Below are positions 16,740-23,845 of a DNA stretch of 30,851 nt, in pieces. This DNA comes from a virus. The DNA lies in IMG/VR virus record IMGVR_UViG_3300032249_000447, positions 1-30,851 of that record. One strand, written 5' to 3'. The notes beneath the pieces are model-generated. The model saw nothing but the letters and a program-made list of their open reading frames with translations, did not search any database and was not told where the DNA came from. Numbering within the stretch: the stretch's first letter is position 1; each line of letters begins with the position of its first letter. The position numbers and the translations under genes are program-made.

Positions 16740-17648
16740 TTAGAGGACTTCGTCGCAGGCGATCTCGACGACTTTCTTCTCTTCCATACGCACGGCAGCA
16801 AGGCTGGCCACGGAGCGGATTTGAAGGGAGTGCGAGAGGTCGGTGCGGATGTCCATGTGGGTCTTGAGGCCACGCTCGGCGAGGATGATGCCGCTCTTCA
16901 CATAGGCGAAGCAGGAGCGGATATCGGTCGCCAGCGGAAGCTGCTGGCTTCGGCGGAATTTGAAACCCATGAAGGTGTTCAAAGTGCCGTCCACAAGGGC
17001 GCGGACCGAGTTGTAGTCTGCCGAGGTTGCCTCGACCGTGCGGAGCAGGTCTTGGAGTTGCTTGGCGGACACAACCATGATGCGCTCCTCTTCCTCGTCA
17101 ACCTCGTTGGAGTCGAAGAGGAACTTCGCTGCGCGGAGCTTGGCGATGGTGAGGCCAGAGTTGGCGACTGCGCCGGACTCGACATAGTTGGCTGCGATCT
17201 TCTGGCCTGCGGGCAGGACGGTGGCCGTTGTGCCGGTCGTGCCGGTGAAGGCTGTGCCGCCGAGGGCATCGATGATGATCTTGTCGCAAGTGCGAGCGTA
17301 GGCTGCGGCATGGGACTGAATGATCGGGCTAGTGGGTAGAACGACTTCGCCGAGAAGCTGCTCATCGAACTCGTCAACGAGTTTGGCGCAGTCGTATTGA
17401 AGTGGGCGAATCCAACGCTTGGCCATCGCTTGGTTGCTGATCCGAGTGTCGCCAGAGCGATCCGTGATCTGAGCCATCGAGGTAGCGTCGAGTTGATTGT
17501 AGGATTTCTCCTTCCCTTCGATGGAATCGAGGGTGACATATTCTTTCAGCTTAGAATTCTTCTGCTGAACGAGGTGTTTCCAGTTGTTATCGAACTGGGT
17601 CGTGAAGTGATTGGGGATGTTCGTCAGAACTCCGTTTAGATCTGCCAT
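16740..17648 (-). CDS. Major capsid protein
   Basis: A 302-residue protein with a good ribosome-binding site (AAAGGAG at 17654-17660) before ATG 17648. It is HK97-fold-sized for a podovirus capsid and has a pattern of Phage_capsid_2-type proteins: an R-S-G-D-T segment near residue 66, an acidic D-E-F-D segment after K-L-V near 92-97, and a R-T-C-D-K-I-I-I-D-A-L-G-G segment in the middle. A short Gly/Thr-rich loop (about 132-140) follows. It lies between the scaffold/tRNA region and the adaptor genes, the expected place. It has a structured leader and its own terminator, which fits strong expression. Confidence 0.85.
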   Translation of the reverse strand: MADLNGVLTNIPNHFTTQFDNNWKHLVQQKNSKLKEYVTLDSIEGKEKSYNQLDATSMAQITDRSGDTRISNQAMAKRWIRPLQYDCAKLVDEFDEQLLGEVVLPTSPIIQSHAAAYARTCDKIIIDALGGTAFTGTTGTTATVLPAGQKIAANYVESGAVANSGLTIAKLRAAKFLFDSNEVDEEEERIMVVSAKQLQDLLRTVEATSADYNSVRALVDGTLNTFMGFKFRRSQQLPLATDIRSCFAYVKSGIILAERGLKTHMDIRTDLSHSLQIRSVASLAAVRMEEKKVVEIACDEVL

Positions 17649-17653
17649 TTGGT

Positions 17654-17660
17654 CTCCTTT
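17654..17660 (-). promoter_or_regulatory. Shine-Dalgarno site of capsid gene
   Basis: AAAGGAG on the minus strand, five bases from the ATG, is one of the best ribosome-binding sites in the window. It fits a highly translated capsid gene. Confidence 0.8.
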
Positions 17661-17674
17661 GGTTTGTGTGAGTT

Positions 17675-17690
17675 GGTATCAGTCGAAACT
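17675..17690 (-). repeat. 16-bp dispersed element upstream of capsid gene
   Basis: Reads AGTTTCGACTGATACC on the minus strand, 26 bases before the capsid ATG. It has one T-to-C change from the main form, shared with the copy at 85-99. It may act as a phage-specific promoter or other control element. Confidence 0.75.
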
Positions 17691-17697
17691 GATGGTT

Positions 17698-17756
17698 TGC
17701 TCCCTTCGCTTCCGAGTGTCCCGTGTGGGGTCTTCGACGGCGGGTATTAGGGAGCA
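17698..17756. other. Structured capsid leader bounded by an 8-bp inverted repeat
   Basis: TGCTCCCT at 17698-17705 pairs perfectly with AGGGAGCA at 17749-17756, enclosing 43 bases with further GC-rich complementarity. There is no good coding frame. It lies between the tRNA and capsid gene and could form a compact structured RNA in the capsid leader. It could also be an RNA-processing site or a small RNA. Confidence 0.45.
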
Positions 17757-17807
17757 GGCTCACAAAGGAGGTGTCTGCTCTGACGAAGTTGACATTACCG
17801 CTGATGC

Positions 17808-17823
17808 GGTATCAGTCAAAACT
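17808..17823 (-). repeat. 16-bp dispersed element downstream of tRNA
   Basis: A perfect AGTTTTGACTGATACC on the minus strand, directly after the tRNA and an A/T-rich run. It overlaps a 6-bp stem, TACCGC/GCGGTA with a TGAT loop (17796-17811). It lies in the capsid leader region. Confidence 0.75.
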
Positions 17824-17840
17824 TTTTTTAAAAAAAAATT

Positions 17841-17910
17841 AGCGGGGCCGAGACTCGAACTCGGAATTCCAGATTATGAAACTGGTGTTATGCCTTTTCA
17901 CTACCCCGCA
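17841..17910 (-). tRNA. tRNA-Met-like (CAT anticodon)
   Basis: On the minus strand a 70-base cloverleaf can be drawn. The acceptor has six G-C pairs (GCGGGG/CCCCGC) with a T-T mismatch at the first pair. The T arm is perfect (CCGAG, TTCGAGT, CTCGG). The anticodon loop is TTCATAA on a CCAG/CTGG stem, with a T-T mismatch closing the loop. The D arm (GTGA/TAAC) is weak, with one G-A mismatch. The CAT anticodon means methionine, or isoleucine if the C is lysidine-modified. No CCA is encoded. The imperfect stems suggest a phage tRNA that is diverging. It lies between the scaffold and capsid genes, both of which it could help translate. Confidence 0.8.
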
Positions 17911-17915
17911 GAAAT

Positions 17916-18794
17916 TCATCCCTGCTTGAGCAGGGAGGTGACGAGCGCAGCGGCCTCGCGGTCGCCTTCCATGTATCGCTTGTGCCAAGTGTTGTCGGGG
18001 TTCGACATGATGTCCTTGGCGCGGGCCGCGCCGGTCATAAACTCCGTGCCGCCCATCGAGCGACCGACCTTGTCCTCGCTCATCATTTGCACCATGCGAA
18101 CAAAGCCGCGCACGACCTCCGGGTCGCTGAACCCGTGTGAATTCGCATCCACGCCAGCGATTTTCGCGGCCTGCTTGGCAAGTCCGATGTTCTTTCCGAA
18201 ATCATTTCCCCACTCCTTTTGGAGCGTCTGCACGGCCTCGGTGCGTTGCTTCTCGTAGGTGGCTTGGATCGCCTCCATTTTGAACATTTCTGTCTTCGCG
18301 TGTTGCGTGACGAGTTCCTTCATGGCCGATGGCGGGATGCCGTGCTTGTGGGCGATCTCGGCATAGGGCTTCGCCATGTCGTCGCTCCATGTCATGCCCT
18401 CGGGGAGTGCCTCCGGAGCGAACTTGTATTCCTCCAGCGAATCGGGAACGCCCATCGCACGGCGGAAAGCGGCGTGTTCCTCGGGCGAGGATTTCTCGTT
18501 CGGCACGCCGAGTTTTTTCCCGATGAGTTGATTGGCGTTCGCGAGCGCCTTCGCCATGTCGGGAACGCTTTTGTATTTCGCGAGCGTGTCCTTGTAGGCG
18601 GCAGAATCCTCGGGGAGGTTGTTCGTCCATCCTTCCCCGAATGTGCCGTCCGGGTTGACCCAGCCGGTCGAGGGAGTTGAGGGTTGCGTGGTGGTGGTGG
18701 TCGTCTCCGAAGCGGCGGGCGCTGCGGCGTTGGTGCTGTCGGCTCCTGTGTCGAGCAGACTCTGCTCGGAGGAGGTATCGATGGTGTCTTCCAT
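17916..18794 (-). CDS. Scaffolding-like capsid assembly protein
   Basis: A 292-residue acidic protein starting at ATG 18794. The N-terminus (about 1-45) is Ser/Thr/Ala-rich and disordered. The central part has G-V-P (near 96) and E-E-H-A-A-F-R-R-A-M-G-V-P-D-S-L-E-E-Y-K-F, a pattern seen in phage capsid-assembly or scaffold proteins. A long helical region follows to the C-terminus. It lies between the portal group and the capsid gene, the usual scaffold place. The 16-bp element ends four bases before the start codon and no Shine-Dalgarno is seen there, so the element may also influence translation. Confidence 0.75.
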   Translation of the reverse strand: MEDTIDTSSEQSLLDTGADSTNAAAPAASETTTTTTQPSTPSTGWVNPDGTFGEGWTNNLPEDSAAYKDTLAKYKSVPDMAKALANANQLIGKKLGVPNEKSSPEEHAAFRRAMGVPDSLEEYKFAPEALPEGMTWSDDMAKPYAEIAHKHGIPPSAMKELVTQHAKTEMFKMEAIQATYEKQRTEAVQTLQKEWGNDFGKNIGLAKQAAKIAGVDANSHGFSDPEVVRGFVRMVQMMSEDKVGRSMGGTEFMTGAARAKDIMSNPDNTWHKRYMEGDREAAALVTSLLKQG

Positions 18795-18798
18795 AAAT

Positions 18799-18814
18799 GG
18801 TATCAGTCAAAACT
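18799..18814 (-). repeat. 16-bp dispersed element at scaffold start
   Basis: Perfect AGTTTTGACTGATACC on the minus strand, four bases before the scaffold ATG. It can also form a 9-bp stem (TCAAAACTG/CAGTTTTGA) with the 3' end of the preceding small gene, loop about 5 bases, at 18806-18829. Confidence 0.8.
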
Positions 18815-18819
18815 GCTCG

Positions 18820-18999
18820 TCAGTTTTGATGCGGGTGGTAACCGAGATGGGTGCGGCGTCCGGCGTAGCGGATCGCGAATTCCTGCGGGTGGTAGTCGCG
18901 CATCCACTCGACATAGGCGGGAGTCTTGTCGCCGAGCATCTGCTCCATTTCCGGTGCAGGCGGGATGTCTTTCTTGGGTTCGGATTTGGGCTTACTCAT
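18820..18999 (-). CDS. Small head-region protein
   Basis: A 59-residue protein starting at ATG 18999, overlapping the preceding stop as ATGA. It has a Lys/Pro-rich N-terminus, then a helical segment with E-W-M-R-D-Y-H-P-Q-E-F. The family is not known to me. Its last codons (C-A-A-A-A-C-T-G-A at the DNA level) form a stem with the 16-bp element next to it. Location between the Bbp19-like gene and the scaffold suggests a head assembly factor. Confidence 0.7.
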   Translation of the reverse strand: MSKPKSEPKKDIPPAPEMEQMLGDKTPAYVEWMRDYHPQEFAIRYAGRRTHLGYHPHQN

Positions 19000-19289
19000 T
19001 TTTTGACCTTGCGTTTGGGAGTCTCAATGTCGCCGTCCGCGATGACCGGCCTGCGGAGCATGGCTTCGATGTGGAGGATCACGCCTCGTTGACCGTCTCG
19101 CAGCGCGGCGACCACGGGGTTGAAATCATAACCAGGCAGGAAGACCTGCGAGTCGGTAGCGAACTGGTGCTTGAGGTCGGCGATGACCGCTTGGCCGTCC
19201 TTGCCTGCAAACAAGCGATGGTAGGCGTTGGTGACCTTCTGGCGCTCGCGCTCACGCCGAAGGGCAGCGGCTTTGTCTTCGGGAGCCAT
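18996..19289 (-). CDS. Bbp19-like phage protein
   Basis: A 97-residue protein; the start at ATG 19289 overlaps the portal stop as TGATG. A Y-H-R-L-F-A-G-K-D-G-Q-A-V-I-A-D-L core is typical of the Bbp19 family, named for Bordetella phage BPP-1, followed by an A-L-R-D-G-Q-R-G-V-I-L-H-I helix. The function of the family is not established; it is usually adjacent to the portal gene, as here. The Lys/Arg-rich C-terminus may contact DNA or the capsid. The longer upstream reading frame overlaps the portal gene and is not used. Confidence 0.8.
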   Translation of the reverse strand: MAPEDKAAALRRERERQKVTNAYHRLFAGKDGQAVIADLKHQFATDSQVFLPGYDFNPVVAALRDGQRGVILHIEAMLRRPVIADGDIETPKRKVKK

Positions 19290-20959
19290 CACGCTTGTCC
19301 CATCATGCCGGGGAGCATCCCGGCGAGTGCGGAGTCCTGCTTCACGCTGCCCGCCTTGCCAAGGGCGCTTGCGGCCTGCTCCATCTGCTGCGCCTGCATG
19401 GCTTGCTGTTGAGCTTGGGCGCGGGCGGCTCGTTGTTGCGCCACCATTTCCTCCTCCATGAGCCACCGGGCCGGGAGACCATCGTTGCGGGCCATGTCGC
19501 GGCAGATTTCATCGAAGTCGAAATTGTCAAGCATGTCGGGTTTGATCTGCACATAGGGCAGGAGCATCTCGCTGGTGCGAATAAATGCGGCGTTTTCGAG
19601 ACTTTTAATCGCGAGGGCGATTCGGCTGTTGTAGGCGACATCCGGCTCGGGGATGTAACCGACCATCGTGAGTTGTTGGGGTGGGGGAGGGAACTTGCCA
19701 GCGCGGGCGAGGATCGCAAAGACCCGGCGAAGGAGCGGGTTGAATAGCTCCGTGGTGAGGCGAGCAAAGGTCGGGGAAAATTGGATGAGCTTCTCACTCG
19801 CTCGCTCGGCGACTTCGCGGGCGGTCATCTGTTTTTGCAACTGCGCGAACATTTGGAACAAGTCCACATGGAAGGCTTCGTTGATCGCCTTGCGTTTCTG
19901 CTCGGCCCGCTCGACGCCGATGTCGTAGCGTCCGCCGGTTCCCCATTCCTTCGGGGTTGCGTTGGGGTTGTTCGGATCGAAGTAGGTCACGCCACCGGCG
20001 CGGAGATCGATGTCGCCATCAAACCCGGCTGGGATGAGGATGCGAGGGAACGCATGAATCTCGGCGAGGGAGTCGAGTTGCTTTTCAAGAAAGTTGAGTT
20101 GCTTGCATTCCGGCAGCGCGGTCCACGATGGCGAGTAGCCGTAGCACTCCGAGTTTTTCCACTTGAGGTAGCGGGTGACGAAAAATGGTTGCTCATCGAA
20201 GCCGCTGGACAAAAAGACATGCTTGCTCGCCTTGTCCACATACACGCTGGCATAGGGTTTGTTCTCGGCGTCTCGCTTGCCTTGTTCAATCTCGCCCGGG
20301 CCGCGAGGGGCGATGAGATGGACGCAGGCAAACTTGCGGTTGGAGTTGGGCTTCTCCAGTTCCTTCTTCATCGAGTCGGTGAGGTTCTCGACTCCGAACT
20401 TGAGCGCGGCCTGCCGTGCGGTCATCTCATACTCGCGGGAGAGTGTATCGACATAGCCCTCGTCATCCTCGGAGATCGCGAACGATCCGAGATCGAGCTT
20501 GGTGAAGTTGAGGGAATTGTTCTTCCCGCCTTCAACCAAGATCGCTGCCGTGCCGAACGCGCCCCGGTCGAGATAGAGTTCGTGAATCTCCGTGTAAAAG
20601 TTGGACCGGCTGAGTTCGGCCTGCATCACCTCGGTGCAACGCTTGAACCACTGCTCGATCTCGTCCTCGCTCTCCATCGCCTTCGGAGGTTCCAGACTGA
20701 ACCACCGGCTTTCGAGCGGCGTCATCCATGAGAGTTGACCATTGGCCAGAATCATGTTTGCCCGCACCGCAGTTGCGTCGAAGAGTTGCGCCTCGTCTTC
20801 GGTGGACGGCGAGGTCGTCTGCGTAAACATCGTCGCCTTCCGGGGCATCACATACTTCGCGATGTCCTCCCAGAGAGATTCCCATGTCGCCCGCTGATGC
20901 ACTAGTTCCGCATGGCGCTGCAAAACCTTGTCGGCGAGTTCGGGATTTTTGCCGGTCAT
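19289..20959 (-). CDS. Portal / head-to-tail connecting protein
   Basis: A 556-residue protein of the podovirus head-tail connector family. The N-terminus has W-E-S-L-W-E-D-I-A-K-Y-V-M-P-R-K, and a D-A-T-A-V-R-A segment and W-F-S-L-E-P follow within the first 100 residues. The middle portion has the W-x-A-L-P-E-C-K-Q-L-N (about 280) and the N-E-A-F-H-V-D-L-F-Q-M-F pattern of this family. The C-terminus is Gln/Ala-rich. ATG 20959 is only one base after the 16-bp element, with no Shine-Dalgarno. It is the DNA-entry channel of the capsid. Confidence 0.9.
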   Translation of the reverse strand: MTGKNPELADKVLQRHAELVHQRATWESLWEDIAKYVMPRKATMFTQTTSPSTEDEAQLFDATAVRANMILANGQLSWMTPLESRWFSLEPPKAMESEDEIEQWFKRCTEVMQAELSRSNFYTEIHELYLDRGAFGTAAILVEGGKNNSLNFTKLDLGSFAISEDDEGYVDTLSREYEMTARQAALKFGVENLTDSMKKELEKPNSNRKFACVHLIAPRGPGEIEQGKRDAENKPYASVYVDKASKHVFLSSGFDEQPFFVTRYLKWKNSECYGYSPSWTALPECKQLNFLEKQLDSLAEIHAFPRILIPAGFDGDIDLRAGGVTYFDPNNPNATPKEWGTGGRYDIGVERAEQKRKAINEAFHVDLFQMFAQLQKQMTAREVAERASEKLIQFSPTFARLTTELFNPLLRRVFAILARAGKFPPPPQQLTMVGYIPEPDVAYNSRIALAIKSLENAAFIRTSEMLLPYVQIKPDMLDNFDFDEICRDMARNDGLPARWLMEEEMVAQQRAARAQAQQQAMQAQQMEQAASALGKAGSVKQDSALAGMLPGMMGQA

Positions 20960-20960
20960 T

Positions 20961-20976
20961 GGTATCAGTCAAAACT
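20961..20976 (-). repeat. 16-bp dispersed element at portal start
   Basis: Perfect AGTTTTGACTGATACC on the minus strand, one base before the portal ATG. Such closeness would make a transcript starting at or after the element leaderless. Confidence 0.8.
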
Positions 20977-20979
20977 GAA

Positions 20980-21375
20980 TCAACCCAGCGTCGAGTAGCC
21001 GGTCGTCATGGGAGCCTGCGAGGATTCCCCGGCGAGGATCGACTTGCGGAGTCCCTTGCGCTTGGCCACTTCCGATGACATGTCAGCTTGCGGGTTGCCG
21101 GGGTCCACTTGCGCTGCGGGCGCTGGTTTGTTCGCCTCCATCTGCGCGATCATGTCAGCTTGCGCCTTGCGCTGGGCTTCAGCCTGCTGGCGTTGCATTT
21201 CCATCTGCTGGCGCTGCATAGCGGCTTGCTGATCGGCGGCTTGCTGCATGCGTTGCTGCTCGGCTTTGGCTGCTTGGTTTTCCTCTTCGGTTGGACCGAG
21301 CTTCCGCTTACCTCCTCCGAACCATGCTAAACAGGTGGAGAGAATGGGATTTTCTTGGTGGTCAGTGAGTCGCAT
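20980..21375 (-). CDS. Gln-rich phage protein between terminase and portal
   Basis: A 131-residue protein starting at ATG 21375. The middle (about 34-85) is a Gln/Ala/Met-rich helix with coiled-coil character (repeats of M-Q-R-Q-Q). The C-terminus has R-K-G-L-R-K-S-I-L-A, similar to the short basic tail of small podovirus proteins located next to the portal. Its function is unknown. Its start overlaps the end of the upstream gene by about 49 bases. Confidence 0.7.
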   Translation of the reverse strand: MRLTDHQENPILSTCLAWFGGGKRKLGPTEEENQAAKAEQQRMQQAADQQAAMQRQQMEMQRQQAEAQRKAQADMIAQMEANKPAPAAQVDPGNPQADMSSEVAKRKGLRKSILAGESSQAPMTTGYSTLG

Positions 21376-21722
21376 CGCGGTAGGAGTTTCGAGGTTTCGT
21401 AAATCCGGAGCGGGCGGTCTCGCCGACTCCATGCGATGTAGGGAAGACGATACGGAGCAAAGTTGCAAGGGTTATTTTGACTGATACCAATATATATAGT
21501 GATCAGCCAGCAGTTCTGACACAACCTGTGGTATGTGTGGGCGGCATCGCGCCAGCGTTCCTCGGGGTCGTGAATGTCCACCGGGCGGGCGAGCATGAAG
21601 AAGTCCTCGGTGTTGATGACCACGCCATTCCATGCGGTGAGTTCGACCTCCTCGGCGAAGGATCGTGGCTGCGGGTAGCGCCGGTAGAGGTCGAGGATTT
21701 GGAGTTCCAGTTCGCGTTTCAC
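21327..21722 (-). CDS. Hypothetical protein following terminase, possibly extended at C-terminus
   Basis: A 131-residue protein; ATG 21722 overlaps the terminase stop as ATGA. Residues 1-75 look well ordered (N-terminal helix, E-L-T-A-W-N-G-V-V-I, then W-R-D-A-A-H-T-Y-H-R-L and C-Q-N-C). Immediately after residue 78 a reversed copy of the 16-bp element is read in frame as G-I-S-Q-N. The remaining about 50 residues have unlike composition and overlap the next gene. This suggests an insertion or rearrangement that lengthened the protein. Function unknown. Confidence 0.65.
   Translation of the reverse strand: MKRELELQILDLYRRYPQPRSFAEEVELTAWNGVVINTEDFFMLARPVDIHDPEERWRDAAHTYHRLCQNCWLITIYIGISQNNPCNFAPYRLPYIAWSRRDRPLRIYETSKLLPRCDSLTTKKIPFSPPV
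21475..21488 (+). repeat. 16-bp dispersed element, reverse orientation (14 of 16)
   Basis: TTTTGACTGATACC on the plus strand, opposite to all other copies; the first two bases differ. It lies in the 3' part of a coding region and is followed by an A/T-rich run (ATATATATAG). Confidence 0.7.
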
Positions 21723-23041
21723 CGGCGCACCTTTCCGAATCCCCCACCTCGGAATCCTGCCATGACTCGGGTTGCTTCATGCCGCTCGGCCTTGCGCGGG
21801 ATCGCGCTGCGGTCGATCACCATCCCTCGCTTGATAGCCTGGTGCGAGAGCGAGAACGCATCGGCGAAGTGAGAGGACCAATCGTGGACCGGCACATCCT
21901 TGATGGTCACCCCATCGCGCTCTTCTTTGCTGTGGTAGGCGTCGAGCGCCTCGATGCCGTCCGCGCATCCGGCCTCGTTCATATGAATGCGCGGGAACGC
22001 ATCGTTCGCGAGATTGATGCCATCCCAAACGCTGATCTGCCGAGGCACAGGAACCACGCCGGTCAGTCCGCTGCGACCGAGCGCCTCCTGCCAGAGTCCG
22101 CCCACTTCCGCTGCGGCATCGTGTGGAATGAAATGCCCTCCGTAGCCGTATTGGCGATCTTTGAGCCGTGCCGCCCAATCCGCAGGCGTCTTGCACTCGT
22201 CGGACCCGGAGAGAGATTCCAGATAGTTGATGCGGTCGCCGACCATCTGCCAAATCCACACCTTTTGATTCAGCGGAGCGCCCACATCCCAGCTTGTGTA
22301 GACCGGGAGTTCTTTGAACCAGAGGATGTCGTTGGTGATGCGCTTCTCGGCTCGCGCCTTTTCGAGCGAGCGAACATAGATTGCGCCCGGGCGACCGATG
22401 TTGAAGCTGCACTCGTATTCCTGCTGGTAGGCATTCTCCGTGGTCCCGCGCCGGATGTCGGTGAGTTCATCCTGCGGGATGATGTTCGATTCGCTCGCTT
22501 TGAGCATGAGCGTGAACCAATCGTTGTCCGCACACGCCCGGTTCCACATTTTCCAGAAAATGTTTCGTCCCTTGGGTGTTCCCACCCATGTCGCCCACCC
22601 TTGGTAGTCGGTGAGCGTTGGCCGGATGACATTGTCCCACGCAGCCGGGTCGAGGTCAGCGGCCTCGTCCATCACCACGCCATCGAGGTAGATTCCGCGC
22701 AGGCGCTCGTAGGCTTCACCAGAGTAAAGCCGGATCGTGGCCTCATTGTGGAAGGTGATCGCGAGATCAGCCTTGTTGATCCCCACGCCGGGGATTTGCG
22801 AGGTGAACTGGACAAGGTATTTCCACGCGATGTCCTTCGCCTGCTCGCGGGTCGGAGCCACATAGGCGTAGCGGAGCGGTGGCCCGCTGCGGCGATGCGA
22901 GAGCGCCTTGGCGATCAAGTCTTGGATGCAGACGAAACTCTTCCCAGCACGCCGGTGCAGAACCATCACCGACCAGCGTTGCGTGCGGTGCAGGTAGCTT
23001 GCAAGCTGCGGTCGCGGGATGATGTCGATGTTAAGCGCCAC
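21719..23041 (-). CDS. terL: Terminase large subunit
   Basis: A 440-residue packaging ATPase-nuclease. The start is set at GTG 23041, which overlaps the small-subunit stop and gives a normal length; there is no better ATG. A Walker A-like L-H-R-R-A-G-K-S is near residue 28-35, Walker B V-V-M-D-E-A near 120-125, and the motor motif G-T-P-K-G-R follows at about 158. The nuclease domain has S-W-D-V-G (first acidic residue) and later H-F-A-D-A-F near residue 400. It cuts and packages concatemeric DNA into the prohead through the portal. Confidence 0.92.
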   Translation of the reverse strand: MALNIDIIPRPQLASYLHRTQRWSVMVLHRRAGKSFVCIQDLIAKALSHRRSGPPLRYAYVAPTREQAKDIAWKYLVQFTSQIPGVGINKADLAITFHNEATIRLYSGEAYERLRGIYLDGVVMDEAADLDPAAWDNVIRPTLTDYQGWATWVGTPKGRNIFWKMWNRACADNDWFTLMLKASESNIIPQDELTDIRRGTTENAYQQEYECSFNIGRPGAIYVRSLEKARAEKRITNDILWFKELPVYTSWDVGAPLNQKVWIWQMVGDRINYLESLSGSDECKTPADWAARLKDRQYGYGGHFIPHDAAAEVGGLWQEALGRSGLTGVVPVPRQISVWDGINLANDAFPRIHMNEAGCADGIEALDAYHSKEERDGVTIKDVPVHDWSSHFADAFSLSHQAIKRGMVIDRSAIPRKAERHEATRVMAGFRGGGFGKVRR

Positions 23042-23396
23042 CGATGCGGATGTTGATGTCCATGCCTCCAGCGACCTCGATCTTTTCCGGTTCGTTCCAT
23101 CCCATCGCCTTGGCGAGCATCTCACCATACTTCGCGCAGGTGGCCGATTCCGGCGGCATTTCCATGAACCGCTCGCGGAGTGTTTCAAGGTAGGTCTCGC
23201 GCTTGTAGGTCATCTTGGCTTCAACCTTGGCGCGAAGTTCGTCCACTCGTTGGCAGACCTTAACATTTTTTAACATTCTCGCCGCTCCTTGTGAAGCCGT
23301 GGATTCAGCGTAACCAGCGCGAACATAGGCTTGTGTCGGCGATAATCCGTTCGCGATACCTTGGCAAAACGCCTCTTGTTTCGGGTTGATTTTCAT
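23031..23396 (-). CDS. terS: Terminase small subunit
   Basis: A 121-residue protein starting at ATG 23396, typical of the TerS family: K-Q-E-A-F-C-Q-G-I-A-N-G near the start, then T-Q-A-Y-V-R-A-G-Y forming an HTH, and a K-V-x-x-R-V-D-E-L-R helix. The C-terminal half has R-E-T-Y-L-E-T-L for oligomerisation. It should recognise the packaging site. It overlaps the large subunit by 11 bases. The 16-bp element sits eight bases before the start. Confidence 0.9.
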   Translation of the reverse strand: MKINPKQEAFCQGIANGLSPTQAYVRAGYAESTASQGAARMLKNVKVCQRVDELRAKVEAKMTYKRETYLETLRERFMEMPPESATCAKYGEMLAKAMGWNEPEKIEVAGGMDINIRIGGA

Positions 23397-23404
23397 GTGG
23401 TAAT

Positions 23405-23420
23405 GGTATCAGTCAAAACT
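23405..23420 (-). repeat. 16-bp dispersed element upstream of terminase small subunit
   Basis: Perfect AGTTTTGACTGATACC on the minus strand in the short intergenic gap, eight bases before the terminase start. Confidence 0.8.
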
Positions 23421-23449
23421 TGTCTTGACAAGGATTCGGTTTTTCCCCC

Positions 23450-23845
23450 TTATAATCCCCCTGTTGTTGTTTGTCTGAAGGTAATTCGGATGGAGGTTCC
23501 TTCTTCGGCTTTTGTTTTGGCCTTAATTTGTCGGAACGAGATTTCAACTGACGCCGGATCGTCGTCTGGAATGAGTCCTCTTCTTCGGATGGCATCGATG
23601 AGGAATTTGCATCCGCCAGCAAGGTTATCAGCATCGAGTGGGTGGCAGGAGATGCGAGTAATGCGGAGTCCAAATGCTGGCTGGTCCGTTGCTTCTCCTT
23701 GGACAGAGTGGTCCAGTGTTTGCCGAGGACTCGATTGAGGCTTGGGGTGAGGAATTCCGGGAGCCACAGATTCAGTTCGTGCGAACGAGCCATCTGGTTT
23801 TTCGGTGTAGCCGAGTTGTCGGAGTTGTTCATGCGTCCAGTTCAT
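23450..23845 (-). CDS. RusA-like Holliday junction resolvase
   Basis: A 131-residue protein starting at ATG 23845 and overlapping the preceding gene end by 17 bases. The C-terminal half (about 63-131) has the RusA pattern: I-T-R-I-S-C-H-P-L-D-A-D-N-L, then C-K-F-L-I-D-A-I, then G-L-I-P-D-D-D-P and a terminal strand. The acidic residues (D-x-D-N-L and D-D-D) are as required for metal binding. The N-terminal half (N-W-T-H-E-Q-L, then G-Y-T-E-K-P-D-G-S and P-H-P-K-P-Q) is not the usual RusA first strand. A RusA-like first strand is instead seen in another frame (about 23793-23660). RusA enzymes resolve branched DNA before packaging. Confidence 0.7.
   Translation of the reverse strand: MNWTHEQLRQLGYTEKPDGSFARTESVAPGIPHPKPQSSPRQTLDHSVQGEATDQPAFGLRITRISCHPLDADNLAGGCKFLIDAIRRRGLIPDDDPASVEISFRQIKAKTKAEEGTSIRITFRQTTTGGL

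Noticed and set aside
20961-20976. Calling the 16-bp element a sigma-70 promoter because it contains TTGACT
   Set aside because: No matching -10 box lies at normal spacing in several copies, and one copy is a single base from the start codon. It is listed as a repeat with unknown role.
23413-23793. Second minus-strand frame overlapping the RusA-like gene, taken as a separate full gene
   Set aside because: Only its first about 45 residues look like a known fold; the rest is low-complexity Lys/Ser/Pro sequence. It is treated as a possible frameshift partner instead.
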